Part shown: positions 9,138-18,735 of the stretch, one piece after another | How positions within the stretch are numbered: position 1 is the stretch's first letter | How the letters are laid out: every line of letters starts with the position of its first letter | Assembly: GCF_025642135.1 (NCBI RefSeq) | Contig: NZ_CP106793.1 | Coordinates: 1,488,001 to 1,552,000, forward strand | Direction of reading: 5' to 3' | DNA from: Streptomyces cynarae | GTDB lineage: Bacteria; Actinomycetota; Actinomycetes; Streptomycetales; Streptomycetaceae | Length of the DNA stretch: 64,000 bases | Position numbers and translations under genes: made by a program | Notes under the pieces: generated by a model | Told to the model about the DNA's origin: nothing | The model's database searches: none | What the model saw: only the letters and a program-made list of their open reading frames with translations

Positions 9138-12130
9138 TCAGCCGGCTCCCCGCTGCCGTACGACGGAACCCGTCCGCCCCTTCACGACCTCCAGCTGCGC
9201 GTGGATACGGCGTCGCAGGTCAGCGACATGGCTGACGATGCCCACGCTGCGGTCCCGCTCGCGCAGCGAGTCGAGCACGTCGAGGACCTCGTCGAGGGTC
9301 TGGTCGTCCAGGCTGCCGAACCCCTCGTCGATGAAGAGGGTGTCCAGGCGCACCCCGCCCGCCTCGTCGGTGACGACGTCCGCGAGGCCGAGGGCAAGGG
9401 CGAGGGAGGCGAAGAACGTCTCCCCGCCGGACAGGGTCGCGGTGTCGCGCTCCCGCCCGGTCCACGCGTCGACGACATGCAGCCCGAGGCCGCTGCGGCC
9501 GCGTCCGGACCGGTCGTCGGAGTGGACGAGGGTGTAGCGGCCCGAGGACATGCGCTGCAGCCGTACGGTCGCGGCGGCCGCCACCTGTTCGAGGCGGGCG
9601 GCCAGCACGTACGACTCCAGGCGCATCCTGCGTTCGTTCTCGGCGGAGGTGCCGGCGGCGAGGGACGCCAGCCGGGCCACCCGGTCGTACTCGTCGCGCA
9701 GCGGCGCGAGGCGTCGCACGGACGCGGTCGCGCGCATGGACAGCCGGTCGAGTTCGGCGCAGCGGCGGGCCGCCTCGTCCTGGGCGGAGACCGCTGCCTG
9801 CAACCGGCGGGCCGCGGCCTCGGCGGCCTGTTCGGCGCCGGGGAGGTCGGCGGCGGCTGCTGGGCCGCCGCGACGGTGTCGGCCTCGGCGAGCATCGCGC
9901 GGACGGCGGCCTCCTCCTGCTGCCAGGCGTCCAGGCGTCGTTGCAGCTCACGATGGGCGGTGTTGTCGAGGAGGGCGGCGGCCGCGGCCTGCGGGGTGTC
10001 GAAGCCGGCGCGGAAGGCCGCGTCGGCCAGGCGTGCGTCGGCCTCCTTGAGGCGCTGCGCGCTGTCCTCGGCGGCGCGGGCGGCGTCGGCGGCCTCGGTG
10101 AGGAGGGCGGCCCGGCGCTCCAGCTGCGCGGCGCGCGCGGCCACGGTCACGGCGTCGCCCCGGGCACGGCCCAACTCCTCTTCGAGAGCCGCCCGTTCAC
10201 GTTCCAGGGTGTCCCGGCGGGAGACGCGGGCCGCCACGCGCAGGGCGGCCTCCTGCCGGGCCGCGCTGCGCCGCTCGCGCTCCTGCTCGGCCCGCCGCAG
10301 CTCCTCCTGTGCGGGGTGCAGCTGCGAGGCGCCCGCCCGCGCGGCGCTGTAGAGCCGCTCCAGTTCGTCCGCCTGCGCGGCGACGTCGCCGGTCGGCGTG
10401 TCTCCCGCCTCGGCGGTCGCGGCGGCCAGCGCCTCCCGTACGGCGGCGAGTCGCCGTTCTTCCTCGGCGTGCTGCTCCTCGGCGTACCGGTAGTCGGCGA
10501 GCGCCCGCTCCTCCGCTTCCCGGTCGACGTGTCCGGCCACCTTCCGGGCGGGCGCGGGGTGGTCGGTGGCGCCGCAGACGGCGCAGGGTTCGCCGTCGAC
10601 GAGCCCGGCGGCCAGTTCCGCGGCGATGCCCTTCAACCGCTGTTCCTTGAGGTCGAGCCAGTGTTCGTGGGCCGCGAGTGCGCGCTCCCGGGAGGTGAGG
10701 GCGCGGGCCCGGGCCGCTTCGGTGTCCTGGGCGAGCCGGTCGCGCTCACGGGCCGCCCGCAGCCGGTTCCGGGCCGGTTCGCGTTGCACCGCGAGCTGCT
10801 CGGCGCGGGTGGCGGCCTCCTGGGCGGAGTCGATCCGTTCCTGCAGGGCGGCTCGGGTCTGCTCCCACTCGGCGAGCCAACTCTCGGCATCGTGCAGGAC
10901 CTCTTCGTCGGCACGCTCCTGGCGGTCCATCTCCGTCCGTTCGGCGGCGAGTTCACCCAGTCGCCGCTCGGCGCGGCGGGCCGATTCCAGACCGCCCAGC
11001 TCCTGAGCCGCCCGGCGCGCGGCGGCCGCGAGGCCTGCGGCCCCGGCGTCCGTGTCGGTCTCCGGGAGCCGGGCGCGCGCACGTGCCTCGGCGTCGGCGG
11101 CGCGCAGGTGCTCGGTCTCTGCGGAGTCGCGCAGGTCCAGGGCGGGCGCCACGGCCTCGGCCTTGCGCGAGCGTTCCATGCGCTCCCGAGCCTCCCGGTG
11201 GGCGTCGGCCCGCTGCTCCAGGAGGGCCGCCCGCTCCCGGGCCTCGGCGAACCTGCGCTGGAGCCGGGCCCGTTCGCGTACGTCGTCCAGGGCGCGCTCG
11301 GCGGCGGCTCGCGCCGACTCGGCGGCCGTACGCGCGCACTGTGCGATGACGAGGCGCTCTCGGGCCGTGCTGCGGGCGACTGCGGCCCAGCTCAGGACGG
11401 CATCGGCGAGCCCCGGATCGCCGGGGGCGAGGTCCGGCAGGGGCACGGGGTCACCGGCCGCCTGCTGCATGCGGTGGGCGTCGGCGAGCAACGCGGCGTC
11501 GCCGTCCCGTACTTCGGCCTCCGTGGTCCGGCGCCGCTCCGCGAGGCGCTTCTCGGCCTCGGCGAAGCGGTGGGTGTCGAAGAGGCGGCCGAGCAGCTTG
11601 CCGCGGGCCTCGGCGTCGGCGCGCAGGAAGCGGGCGAAGTCGCCCTGGGGCAGCAGCACGACCTGGCAGAACTGCTCGCGGCTCATGCCGAGCAGCTGGG
11701 TGATCTCCTCGCCGATCTCCTGATGGGAGCGGCTGAGGTCCTTCCAGGTGCGGGCGGCGCTGTCGTACTCGCGCAGCCAGGTCTGGGCCTTGTCGGTCGT
11801 CGTGCCGCTGCCGCGTTTCTTCGGGCGCTCCCAGGGCGGCTGCCGGGTGATCTCCAGCCGCCGTCCGGCGACGGTGAGTTCGAGCCGGATCTCGGTGCGT
11901 GTCCCCGGCGCCGCGTGGTCGCTGCGCAGGGTCAGGCCCTGGCCGCTCTGCCGGGCGCCGGGCACGGCTCCGTAGAGCGCGTAGCACACGGCGTCCAGGA
12001 CGGATGTCTTGCCGGCGCCGGTCGGCCCGTGCAGCAGGAAGAGTCCGGCCGCCGACAGGGCGTCGAAGTCGACCTTCTGGGTGCCGCCGAACGGGCCGAA
12101 GGCGGTGATGTCGAGTCGGTGCAGCCTCAC
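9138..12130 (-). pseudogene. sbcC: exonuclease subunit SbcC, frameshifted as given
   Basis: SbcC is the SMC-like ATPase of the SbcCD nuclease, which cleaves hairpins and double-strand ends during repair. The frame from GTG 12130 (good site GGAGGGGG, 3 bases downstream of which the start falls) has Walker A GPTGAGKTS at about residue 34, long coiled-coil arms, and a central zinc-hook CAVCGATDHP (about 515). Near 9851-9862 the reading frame breaks. The C-terminal ATPase part, with signature LSGGETFFASLALALGLAD and Walker B LFIDEGFGSLD, is in another frame ending at 9138. The total length is one base short of 998 codons, so one missing base (a G would restore ...QQAAADLPGAEQ) would heal it. Sequencing error or recent mutation cannot be separated here. 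Confidence 0.88.
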
Positions 12131-12161
12131 TGGTCCCCCTCCGTTCCACGCGTGTACGAGG

Positions 12162-13325
12162 TCACCGGGCGCCCTCCCGGACCGCCTGGTCTGCGCGCAC
12201 CGCGTCGAACGCCTCCCGCAGCACGGCCCGTTCGCGCTCGTCGGGTCCCGCCCCGCGCACATGCGCCACGAAGTCCTCCGCGATCTGCTGGTCGGAGCGG
12301 CCCGCCAGCCTGCGCGCGTACGACACGCCGGAGTCCTCGGGGGCACGCTCGGGGTCGAAGACGAGGCTGAGGGTGTGCGGGAAGCGCTCGGTCAGCCGGG
12401 CCATGGGCTCGGCGGGCCGCACCGGGTCGGTGAGCGTGGCCTCCACCCACGCCTCCTCGTGCCGCGCCAGCTCCGGGTCGGCGAGCAGGTGCTCCAGATG
12501 GCCGCGGAGCCGGGCGAGGGGCCGCGGCACCGGGCAGTCGACGCGCTCCGCCGCGACCGAGCCGTCGGCGCCGAGGTCGACGAGCCACATGCTCTTGCGG
12601 TGGCCGGCCTCCGAGAAGGAGTACGGCAGCGGGGAGCCCGAGTAGCGCACGCGCTCGGTGATGGTCTGGCTGCCGTGCAGATGGCCCAGCGCCACGTAGT
12701 CCACGCCGTCGAAGACGCCGGCCGGCACCGCGGCGACCCCGCCTACCGTGATGTCCCGCTCGCTGTCGCTGGGTTCGCCCCCGGTGACGAAGGCGTGGGC
12801 GAGGACGACGGAGCGGGTGCCCGGGGCGCGCGTGTCCAGGTCGGCGCGGACCCGGTCCATGGCGGCCGCGAGCACCGCCTCGTGGCCCGCCTTCTCGACC
12901 GCGAACTCGTCCTTGACCAGGGCCGGTTCGAGATACGGCAGGCCGTAGAAGGCCACGTCCCCGTGCGCGTCGCCCAGCACGACCGGGGTTCCGCAGGCCG
13001 CGGGCTCGGTCCGCAGATGGATGCCCGCGCGGCCGATGAGGCCGGCGCCGACGCCCAGGCGGCGCGCCGAGTCGTGGTTCCCGGAGATCATCACCGTGGG
13101 CACGCCGAGGTCGGCGAGGCGGTGCAGGGCGTCGTCGAACAGCTCGACCGCGGCGAGCGGCGGCACCGCCCGGTCGTACACGTCTCCCGACACCACGACC
13201 GCGTCCACACCGCGCTCGCGCACGGTGGTGACGAGGTTGGCGATGAACGCGGCCTGGGCGTCGAGCATGTTCACCCGGTGGAACGCCCGGCCCAGATGCC
13301 AGTCGGAAGTGTGCAGCAGCCTCAT
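12162..13325 (-). CDS. sbcD: exonuclease subunit SbcD
   Basis: This 387-residue protein is the Mre11-like metallophosphoesterase partner of SbcC. Phosphoesterase motifs are in order: HTSDWHLGR (residues 5-13), SGDVYD (about 45), GNHDSA (about 80) and the GHLHG segment near 220. It lies directly upstream of sbcC with a 31-base gap, as in the usual sbcDC operon, and the ATG start is at 13325. It appears intact; its product could act only if sbcC is really intact too. Confidence 0.93.
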   Translation of the reverse strand: MRLLHTSDWHLGRAFHRVNMLDAQAAFIANLVTTVRERGVDAVVVSGDVYDRAVPPLAAVELFDDALHRLADLGVPTVMISGNHDSARRLGVGAGLIGRAGIHLRTEPAACGTPVVLGDAHGDVAFYGLPYLEPALVKDEFAVEKAGHEAVLAAAMDRVRADLDTRAPGTRSVVLAHAFVTGGEPSDSERDITVGGVAAVPAGVFDGVDYVALGHLHGSQTITERVRYSGSPLPYSFSEAGHRKSMWLVDLGADGSVAAERVDCPVPRPLARLRGHLEHLLADPELARHEEAWVEATLTDPVRPAEPMARLTERFPHTLSLVFDPERAPEDSGVSYARRLAGRSDQQIAEDFVAHVRGAGPDERERAVLREAFDAVRADQAVREGAR

Positions 13326-13432
13326 GATCCCCGAGACTAACGGCCGGGTCTGACATCACGGGCGGTTGCTCCCGTACCGGGCCGCCCGGAACGGGAGCGG
13401 CCCGACGGACCGTCAGACGTCCGGTGCGTCCG

Positions 13433-14059
13433 TCATGCGTCCCCGTACGCCTCTCCGCCCAGCTCCAAGCGGGCCGTGCCCGCCGTCACATCGGCGAGCC
13501 ACGCGCGGAACGCCTCGACGTCGGCCTCCGGCAGCCCGACCTCGATGGTGACGTTCTCGCCGTAGCGCACGTCCCGCACGTCGCGGCCGGTCGCGCGCAG
13601 GTCGTTCTGCACCTTGCCCGCGCGCTGGTGGTCGACCGTCACCGTGGCGAGCCGGAAGCGGCGGCGGGTGAGGGTGCCGAGCGCGTCCAGCGCCTCGCCG
13701 ACCGCTCCCCCGTACGCCCTGATGAGCCCGCCCGCGCCCAGCTTCACGCCGCCGTAGTAGCGGGTGACGACGGCGACGACGTACCGCATGTCGCGACGCA
13801 GCAGCATCTGGAGCATGGGGACGCCCGCGGTGCCGCCCGGTTCACCGTCGTCGCTCGCCTTCTGGACGGCGGCGTCGGCGCCGATGACGTACGCGTAGCA
13901 GTTGTGGGTGGCGTCGGCGTGCTCCTTGCGGACGCCCGCGATGAAGTCCTGCGCCTCCTCCTCGGTGGCGGCCGGGGCGAGCGCGCACAGGAAACGGGAG
14001 CGGTTGACCTCGGTCTCGTGCACGCCCGCGCGGGCGACTGTGCGGTACTCGTCCTGCAT
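13433..14059 (-). CDS. YigZ/IMPACT family protein
   Basis: A 208-residue protein of the YigZ/IMPACT (UPF0029) family. The family signature ATHNCYAYVIG, DDGEPGGTAGVPMLQ and VVTRYYGGVKLGAGGLIRAYG is complete in the N-terminal domain (residues about 15-125), followed by the smaller C-terminal domain. The eukaryotic relative IMPACT regulates translation stress signalling; the bacterial role is not clear. ATG 14059 is chosen because the upstream codons look non-coding. Confidence 0.87.
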   Translation of the reverse strand: MQDEYRTVARAGVHETEVNRSRFLCALAPAATEEEAQDFIAGVRKEHADATHNCYAYVIGADAAVQKASDDGEPGGTAGVPMLQMLLRRDMRYVVAVVTRYYGGVKLGAGGLIRAYGGAVGEALDALGTLTRRRFRLATVTVDHQRAGKVQNDLRATGRDVRDVRYGENVTIEVGLPEADVEAFRAWLADVTAGTARLELGGEAYGDA

Positions 14060-14121
14060 CACGCCAGCGTATGCGGCACCCGCCCGCGTTCCGCAGGCGG
14101 GCCGGTACCCGCTGCCGCCCA

Positions 14122-14216
14122 CGCCACGCGCGCGTGGCGCTGGTGGTCACGGACATGGGAAAGCCCCCACGCGCGTGGCTCGTCACGGCCGTCGAAAGCT
14201 GCGCGCGCGTGGCGCT
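14122..14216. repeat. cluster of three CACGCGCG palindromes before the APC permease gene
   Basis: The intergenic region 14060-14366 contains a perfect 18-base palindrome at 14122-14139, a related perfect 12-base palindrome CCACGCGCGTGG at 14167-14178, and a third, imperfect copy at about 14199-14216. Center spacing is roughly 44 and 35 bases. A fourth near-identical copy lies before phoD (158-175). They look like operator sites of an unidentified regulator. Confidence 0.5.
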
Positions 14217-14366
14217 CAGCATCGTAGGCCCCGCGTGTGGCCGCCTCCCGGTCACCCGCCTGGGCGTGGCCCAGGCGTTCGCCCCCGGGCACCCGGGCAC
14301 ACCACCCCGTAGTGGATACTCGCTCGTCGTTGTCCGACCGCCCGACGATCACAGGGAGAACACCGC

Positions 14367-16358
14367 ATGACCGGCACCCAGGTGGAGAGCCCGGACGCCG
14401 CCGAGCCCGGACATTCGCGGCCCTCCACCGCCACGGCCCGCTGCCGGGCCTGGCTCCTGGAGGGCCTGAGCGAGCGCGCGGCCCGCCACCCGGGCCCGCA
14501 CGCCACCCGGGACGACGGGCACGAGGGCCACGCCTGGTGGCGGGTGATGTGCCTGACCGGCGTGGACTACTTCTCCACCCTCGGCTACCAGCCCGGGATC
14601 GCCGCGCTCGCCGCCGGGCTCCTGTCGCCGCTCGCCACGCTCGTGCTGATCGCGCTGACCCTGTTCGGCGCGCTCCCGGTGTACCGCCGGGTGGCCCACG
14701 AGAGCCCGCACGGCGAGGGCTCGATCGCCATGCTGGAGCGGCTGCTGCCGTGGTGGGCGGGGAAGGTCTTCGTCCTGGTGCTCCTGGGCTTCGCGGCCAC
14801 CGACTTCCTGATCACGATCACTCTCTCGGCCGCGGACGCCGCCGCCCACGTCGTGGAGAACCCCTTCGCTCCGCACTGGATGGACGGCGGCAACACCTGG
14901 ATCACCCTGCTCCTGGTCGCCGCGCTCGGCGCCGTGTTCCTCAAGGGCTTCAAGGAGGCCGTCGGCATCGCGGTCGCCCTGGTGGCCACTTACCTCGCGC
15001 TCAACGTCGTCGTGATCGCCGTCTCGGCCTGGGTGGTGCTCAGCCACCCGGTGCGGATCGGCGACTGGACGCACGCGATGACCGCCGAGCACTCCTCGCC
15101 GCTCGCGATGATCGCGGTGGCGCTGCTCGTCTTCCCGAAGCTGGCGCTCGGCATGTCCGGCTTCGAGACGGGCGTGGCGGTGATGCCGCAGGTCAAGGGC
15201 GACCCGATGGACACCTACGCGGATCCGGCCGGCCGGGTGCGCGACACGCGCAAACTGCTCACCACGGCCGCCGTGATCATGAGCTGTCTGCTGCTGCTGT
15301 CCAGCCTGGCGACGACGATCCTGATCCCGCAGGACGCCTTCAAGAGCGGCGGCCCGGCCAACGGGCGCGCGCTCGCGTATCTCGCGCACGAGCACCTGGG
15401 CGGGGCCTTCGGCACGGTCTACGACATCTCGACGATCGCGATCCTGTGGTTCGCGGGCGCCTCCGCGATGGCCGGCCTGCTCAACCTGGTGCCGCGCTAT
15501 CTGCCGCGCTACGGCATGGCCCCCGAGTGGACCCGCGCCGTCAGGCCCCTCGTGCTGGTCTTCATGGCGGCCGCGGTCCTCATCACGCTGTGGTTCCACG
15601 CGGACGTCGACGCCCAGAGCGGCGCGTATGCGACGGGCGTGCTCGTGCTGATGCTCTCCGCGGCGTTCGCCTCGACGGTCGCCGTGCACCGGCGCGGCCA
15701 CCGGGCCGCCGCACTCGGCTTCGGCACGATCACCGCCGTCCTCGCGTACACCCTGGTCACCAACGTGATCGAGCGGCCGGACGGCATCAAGATCGCGCTG
15801 ATCTTCATCGTGGCGATCCTCGTCACCTCCTTCGCCTCGCGTGTGCACCGCGCCTTCGAACTGCGGGCGGCGACGGTCACCTTCGACGAGGCCGCGGCCC
15901 GGCTGATCGACGAGGCCGCGGCGAGCGGGCCGCTGCTGCTCATCGCCAACGAGCCGCAGGAGCACACCACCGGGGAGTACCGCGCCAAGGAGTCCAGCCA
16001 GCGGGAGCAGACGCACATCCCGGACGGGCGGCCGGTGCTCTTCCTGGAGGTCTTCGTCACCGACTCCTCGGACTTCACCGCCGATCTGACCGTCCACGGC
16101 GACGAGAAGCACGGGGTCCGCAGGCTGCGCGTCCGCGGCGCGACCGTGCCCAACACCATCGCGGCGGTCCTGATGGAGCTGCGCGACCGCACCGGCCGGG
16201 TACCGCACGCCTACTTCAACTGGACCGAGGGCGCCCCACTCAGCCACCTGCTGCGCTTCCTGGTGTTCGGGGACGGCGAGGTCGCCCCGGTCACACGGGA
16301 GGTGCTGCGCCGTGCGGAGCCGGACCCGGAGAGGCGCCCCCGGATCCACGTCGGCTGA
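14367..16358 (+). CDS. APC family permease
   Basis: A 663-residue membrane protein of the amino acid-polyamine-organocation superfamily. About twelve hydrophobic segments occupy residues 60-500, including the family-like [20 protein letters not shown] opening. About 160 hydrophilic residues form a cytoplasmic C-terminal domain. Large APC members with such a tail include potassium importers of the KimA/Kup type as well as amino acid carriers; the substrate cannot be read from sequence. The start ATG 14367 follows CAGGGAGAAC. The preceding intergenic region carries the palindrome cluster. Confidence 0.8.
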   Translation: MTGTQVESPDAAEPGHSRPSTATARCRAWLLEGLSERAARHPGPHATRDDGHEGHAWWRVMCLTGVDYFSTLGYQPGIAALAAGLLSPLATLVLIALTLFGALPVYRRVAHESPHGEGSIAMLERLLPWWAGKVFVLVLLGFAATDFLITITLSAADAAAHVVENPFAPHWMDGGNTWITLLLVAALGAVFLKGFKEAVGIAVALVATYLALNVVVIAVSAWVVLSHPVRIGDWTHAMTAEHSSPLAMIAVALLVFPKLALGMSGFETGVAVMPQVKGDPMDTYADPAGRVRDTRKLLTTAAVIMSCLLLLSSLATTILIPQDAFKSGGPANGRALAYLAHEHLGGAFGTVYDISTIAILWFAGASAMAGLLNLVPRYLPRYGMAPEWTRAVRPLVLVFMAAAVLITLWFHADVDAQSGAYATGVLVLMLSAAFASTVAVHRRGHRAAALGFGTITAVLAYTLVTNVIERPDGIKIALIFIVAILVTSFASRVHRAFELRAATVTFDEAAARLIDEAAASGPLLLIANEPQEHTTGEYRAKESSQREQTHIPDGRPVLFLEVFVTDSSDFTADLTVHGDEKHGVRRLRVRGATVPNTIAAVLMELRDRTGRVPHAYFNWTEGAPLSHLLRFLVFGDGEVAPVTREVLRRAEPDPERRPRIHVG

Positions 16359-16365
16359 GCGGGCC

Positions 16366-16911
16366 CTACTTCGGCTTCCTCCCGCGCGCCACGACCACGT
16401 CCGTGAGGAGCGCCGCGCCGAGGGTCAGCGCCTCCCAGGCCGGGCCGTGCCAGGCGAGGACGGCGATGGCCGCGGTGGGGAACTTGGTGCGGACCCGGTC
16501 GAGCGTGTCGTCCAGGCCGTCCCCGGCGAGTTCCAGCACCAGTTCGGCGAGCCCCGGGTTGTGCCCGATCAGCAGCAACGTCCGCACGACGGCGGGCACT
16601 TCGCGCACGGCGTCCAGCAGATCGGGGACGTCGGCGGCGTACAGCCGCCGCTGGAGTCGTACGGGCGGTGGTGTGCCCCACTGGGCCGAGGCCAGCTCCC
16701 AGGTCTGGCGGGCGCGGACCGCGGTCGAGCACAGGGCGAGGTCGGGCAGCCAGTCGGCCTCGGCGAGCGCGCGCCCGGCGGCCGGGGCGTCCCGGAGGCC
16801 GCGCGCCGCGAGCGGCCGTTCGTGGTCGGGGACGCCCTCGGGCCAGGCGGACTTGGCGTGCCGCAGCACGACGAGCCTGCGCAGCGGACCCTGCCCGGCC
16901 GGGGTGCTCAT
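16366..16911 (-). CDS. SixA-like histidine phosphatase
   Basis: A 181-residue histidine phosphatase superfamily protein. The RH signature is LRHAKSAWPEG (residues about 15-25), and the second catalytic His is in LLIGHNPGLAEL (about 115). The short form resembles SixA phosphohistidine phosphatases. The natural substrate is unknown. Its ATG overlaps the stop of the upstream gene by 4 bases (16908-16911), implying translational coupling. It is convergent with the APC permease. Confidence 0.85.
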   Translation of the reverse strand: MSTPAGQGPLRRLVVLRHAKSAWPEGVPDHERPLAARGLRDAPAAGRALAEADWLPDLALCSTAVRARQTWELASAQWGTPPPVRLQRRLYAADVPDLLDAVREVPAVVRTLLLIGHNPGLAELVLELAGDGLDDTLDRVRTKFPTAAIAVLAWHGPAWEALTLGAALLTDVVVARGRKPK

Positions 16912-17591
16912 GTCCGGGTACCGATCTCGCGGGTGAGGTCGAGCCCGAGCAGCCGGTCGGCGTAGGCGTACGTCTCGAAGCGCGCCCCGTCCGGCACGTC
17001 GTCGGCGCTCTCCACGCACCGCAGGACGTCCAGGACGGCCGGGACGTCGAGATCGTCCTCCCACGCGGTGCGCAGCTCCTGCCGCACCTGTTCGGGGACC
17101 GGCTTGGAGGGGCGGGTCGCCCAGGCGGCGACGGCCTTGCGCCAGCGGACCAGGGTGTCCCGCGCCTCGGTGAGGGCGGCCGTGTCGAGGTCGGCGGGCT
17201 GCCGGCGGGGGTGGGCGAGCAGGGCGAGGCGTAGCGCCGACGGCGGGGCGGCGGTGTCGGCGGGGCCGGTCGCGGGGGCCACCTCGACACGTACCCCGTC
17301 GGGCGCGGCGCCCCGCACTCCGACCACGTGCAGTACCTGTCCGATGCCCGGTGCGTCCGGCTCCGCGGGACGGATGCCGAGGTCGTCGGCGCGCGCCCCG
17401 AGTGCGGCGGGCGGTGCGCCCACCGTGACGACGGGTGTTCCGCCGAGCTCGAGGGCCCTGGCCAGCACGTCGGCCACCAGCAGCACCCGCAGCGCGGAGC
17501 TGTCGGCCCCGGCCGGGTGCGCATGGACCCGGACCAGGCCCGGACGGACGTCGGTGGGCTCGCCGCTGCGGGCGTCGATGATTCGGAGCAC
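16908..17591 (-). CDS. degenerate cysteinyl-tRNA synthetase-like protein
   Basis: A 227-residue protein. Its C-terminal half (about 140-225: WRKAVAAWATRP, WEDDLDVPAVLDVLR, ETYAYADRLLGLDL) reads like the region after the catalytic domain in CysRS or the mycothiol ligase MshC. The N-terminal half vaguely follows a Rossmann catalytic core. I see neither the HIGH nor the KMSKS motif, and the protein is about half CysRS length, so tRNA charging is unlikely. The family appears to be a streptomycete-type paralog of unknown role. The start is GTG 17591. It is coupled by a 4-base overlap to the SixA-like gene. Confidence 0.6.
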   Translation of the reverse strand: MLRIIDARSGEPTDVRPGLVRVHAHPAGADSSALRVLLVADVLARALELGGTPVVTVGAPPAALGARADDLGIRPAEPDAPGIGQVLHVVGVRGAAPDGVRVEVAPATGPADTAAPPSALRLALLAHPRRQPADLDTAALTEARDTLVRWRKAVAAWATRPSKPVPEQVRQELRTAWEDDLDVPAVLDVLRCVESADDVPDGARFETYAYADRLLGLDLTREIGTRT

Positions 17592-17771
17592 GAGGCGAGC
17601 GTAGGCGGGCCAGGCCCCCGGCGCAGCCGAGCGGACCCGGTTCCGGAAGGCGGGGGCGGCCCGGCCGTGCGCACGCCCGGGGTCCGGGAATCAGCGCCTG
17701 CCACCGGCTGTTGCCGCCCTCAGCAGGCGGCGCGGGACTACCGGGCCGCAGGACGTCGAAGGGAACCGGGC

Positions 17772-18179
17772 GTGTACGGCGACTCAGCAACGATCCGCAA
17801 GATCCTCACCGAGCTGGGCGACACGTGGGCGGTCGTGGGGCTGTCCACCAACCAGCGCCGGCCGGCCTACGGGGTCGCCGCCGTCCTTCAGCGCTTCGGC
17901 AAGCGTATCGTGCCGGTCCATCCCAAGGCCGAGACGGTCCACGGCGAGCAGGGCTACCCCTCGCTGGACGCGATCCCATTCCCGGTCGACGTCGTCGACG
18001 TCTTCGTCAACTCCGACCTGGCGGGTCCGGTCGCCGACGAAGCGGTCGCGATCGGCGCCAAGGCCGTCTGGTTCCAGCTGGGCGTCATCGACGAGCAGGC
18101 GTACGAGCGCACCCGCGCGGCCGGCCTTGAGATGGTCATGGACCGCTGCCCGGCCATCGAGATCCCTTCCCTGCGCTGA
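17772..18179 (+). CDS. CoA-binding domain protein (YccU family)
   Basis: A 135-residue single-domain protein with a Rossmann-like CoA-binding fold. WAVVGLSTNQRRPAYGVAAV at about residues 13-32 is the nucleotide-binding loop, and FQLGVIDEQA near 100 and MDRCPAIEIP near the end are family hallmarks. The exact role is unknown. GTG 17772 is chosen because upstream codons look non-coding; a weak GGGAACCGGG site precedes it. Confidence 0.85.
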   Translation: MYGDSATIRKILTELGDTWAVVGLSTNQRRPAYGVAAVLQRFGKRIVPVHPKAETVHGEQGYPSLDAIPFPVDVVDVFVNSDLAGPVADEAVAIGAKAVWFQLGVIDEQAYERTRAAGLEMVMDRCPAIEIPSLR

Positions 18180-18535
18180 CGTTGCGACGACCGGCCGACG
18201 GGCCGAGGGGGCCGGGAGAGTGACCCGGCGCGCGCGGCACCCGGGTTCGGGCCGCGCTCTCGGATACCTTGATACTACGAAGTAACTGGTCGGGCGGCGG
18301 CGAGGAGTTCCGCCCCGCCTCCGCCGACGTCGACGAGACCGAACCGCTCAGGGTGCCGAGCTGCTCGACGTACGGGCCCCTCACCTTCGACCGGGACCGA
18401 CGCACGGCTGCAGCAGCCGGCGCCGCAGACCCGACACAAAGCACCACGGAGATCGATCGACCTGCCTTCGTCGAGGGGCTTCGCGCCCTGCCGGAGTCTC
18501 TCGGACGCAGCGGCTGGAAATGTCCGGGAGGCGCT
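18180..18535. other. intergenic region without a clear gene
   Basis: These 356 bases lie between the CoA-binding gene and the small membrane protein. An open frame upstream of 18536 exists but has unlike composition, with no family resemblance I recognise. It probably holds the promoter of the small gene; I saw no clear repeat or RNA. Confidence 0.4.
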
Positions 18536-18718
18536 ATGTGGTCCGTACTGGAGCAGGTGGCCGTGGCCGCCCCTCAGCTCTTTGTCTACGCCGTCGGCCT
18601 CTTCGTCGCCATGATCCTTCTGTCGCTCGCCATCAGTCTGCGGCAGGCGGAGGCGTCGCAGCGCCCCGAGATCATCAGGGCGCTCGCGGATCTGATGGCG
18701 TTCTGGAAGAAGCGGTGA
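18536..18718 (+). CDS. small membrane protein, 60 residues
   Basis: A 60-residue protein starting at ATG 18536 with a strong GGGAGG site 5 bases upstream. One transmembrane helix is visible (about residues 14-34, LFVYAVGLFVAMILLSLAIS), followed by a charged tail ending in FWKKR. I do not recognise the family. It is convergent with the ABC exporter operon, with only 17 bases between stops. Confidence 0.6.
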   Translation: MWSVLEQVAVAAPQLFVYAVGLFVAMILLSLAISLRQAEASQRPEIIRALADLMAFWKKR

Positions 18719-18735
18719 GCTGCCCCTCCCCCGCG

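Noticed and set aside
9941..12370. Very long plus-strand frame opposite sbcC
   Set aside because: Leu/Gly/Arg-rich composition without motifs; it mirrors SbcC coding constraints.
14349..16349. Long frame opposite the APC permease
   Set aside because: Composition (His/Asp/Arg-rich) is that of a reverse-complement shadow; membrane protein on plus strand is clear.
18269..18535. N-terminal extension of the 60-residue membrane protein
   Set aside because: Non-coding-like composition, and a strong GGGAGG site marks ATG 18536 as the start.
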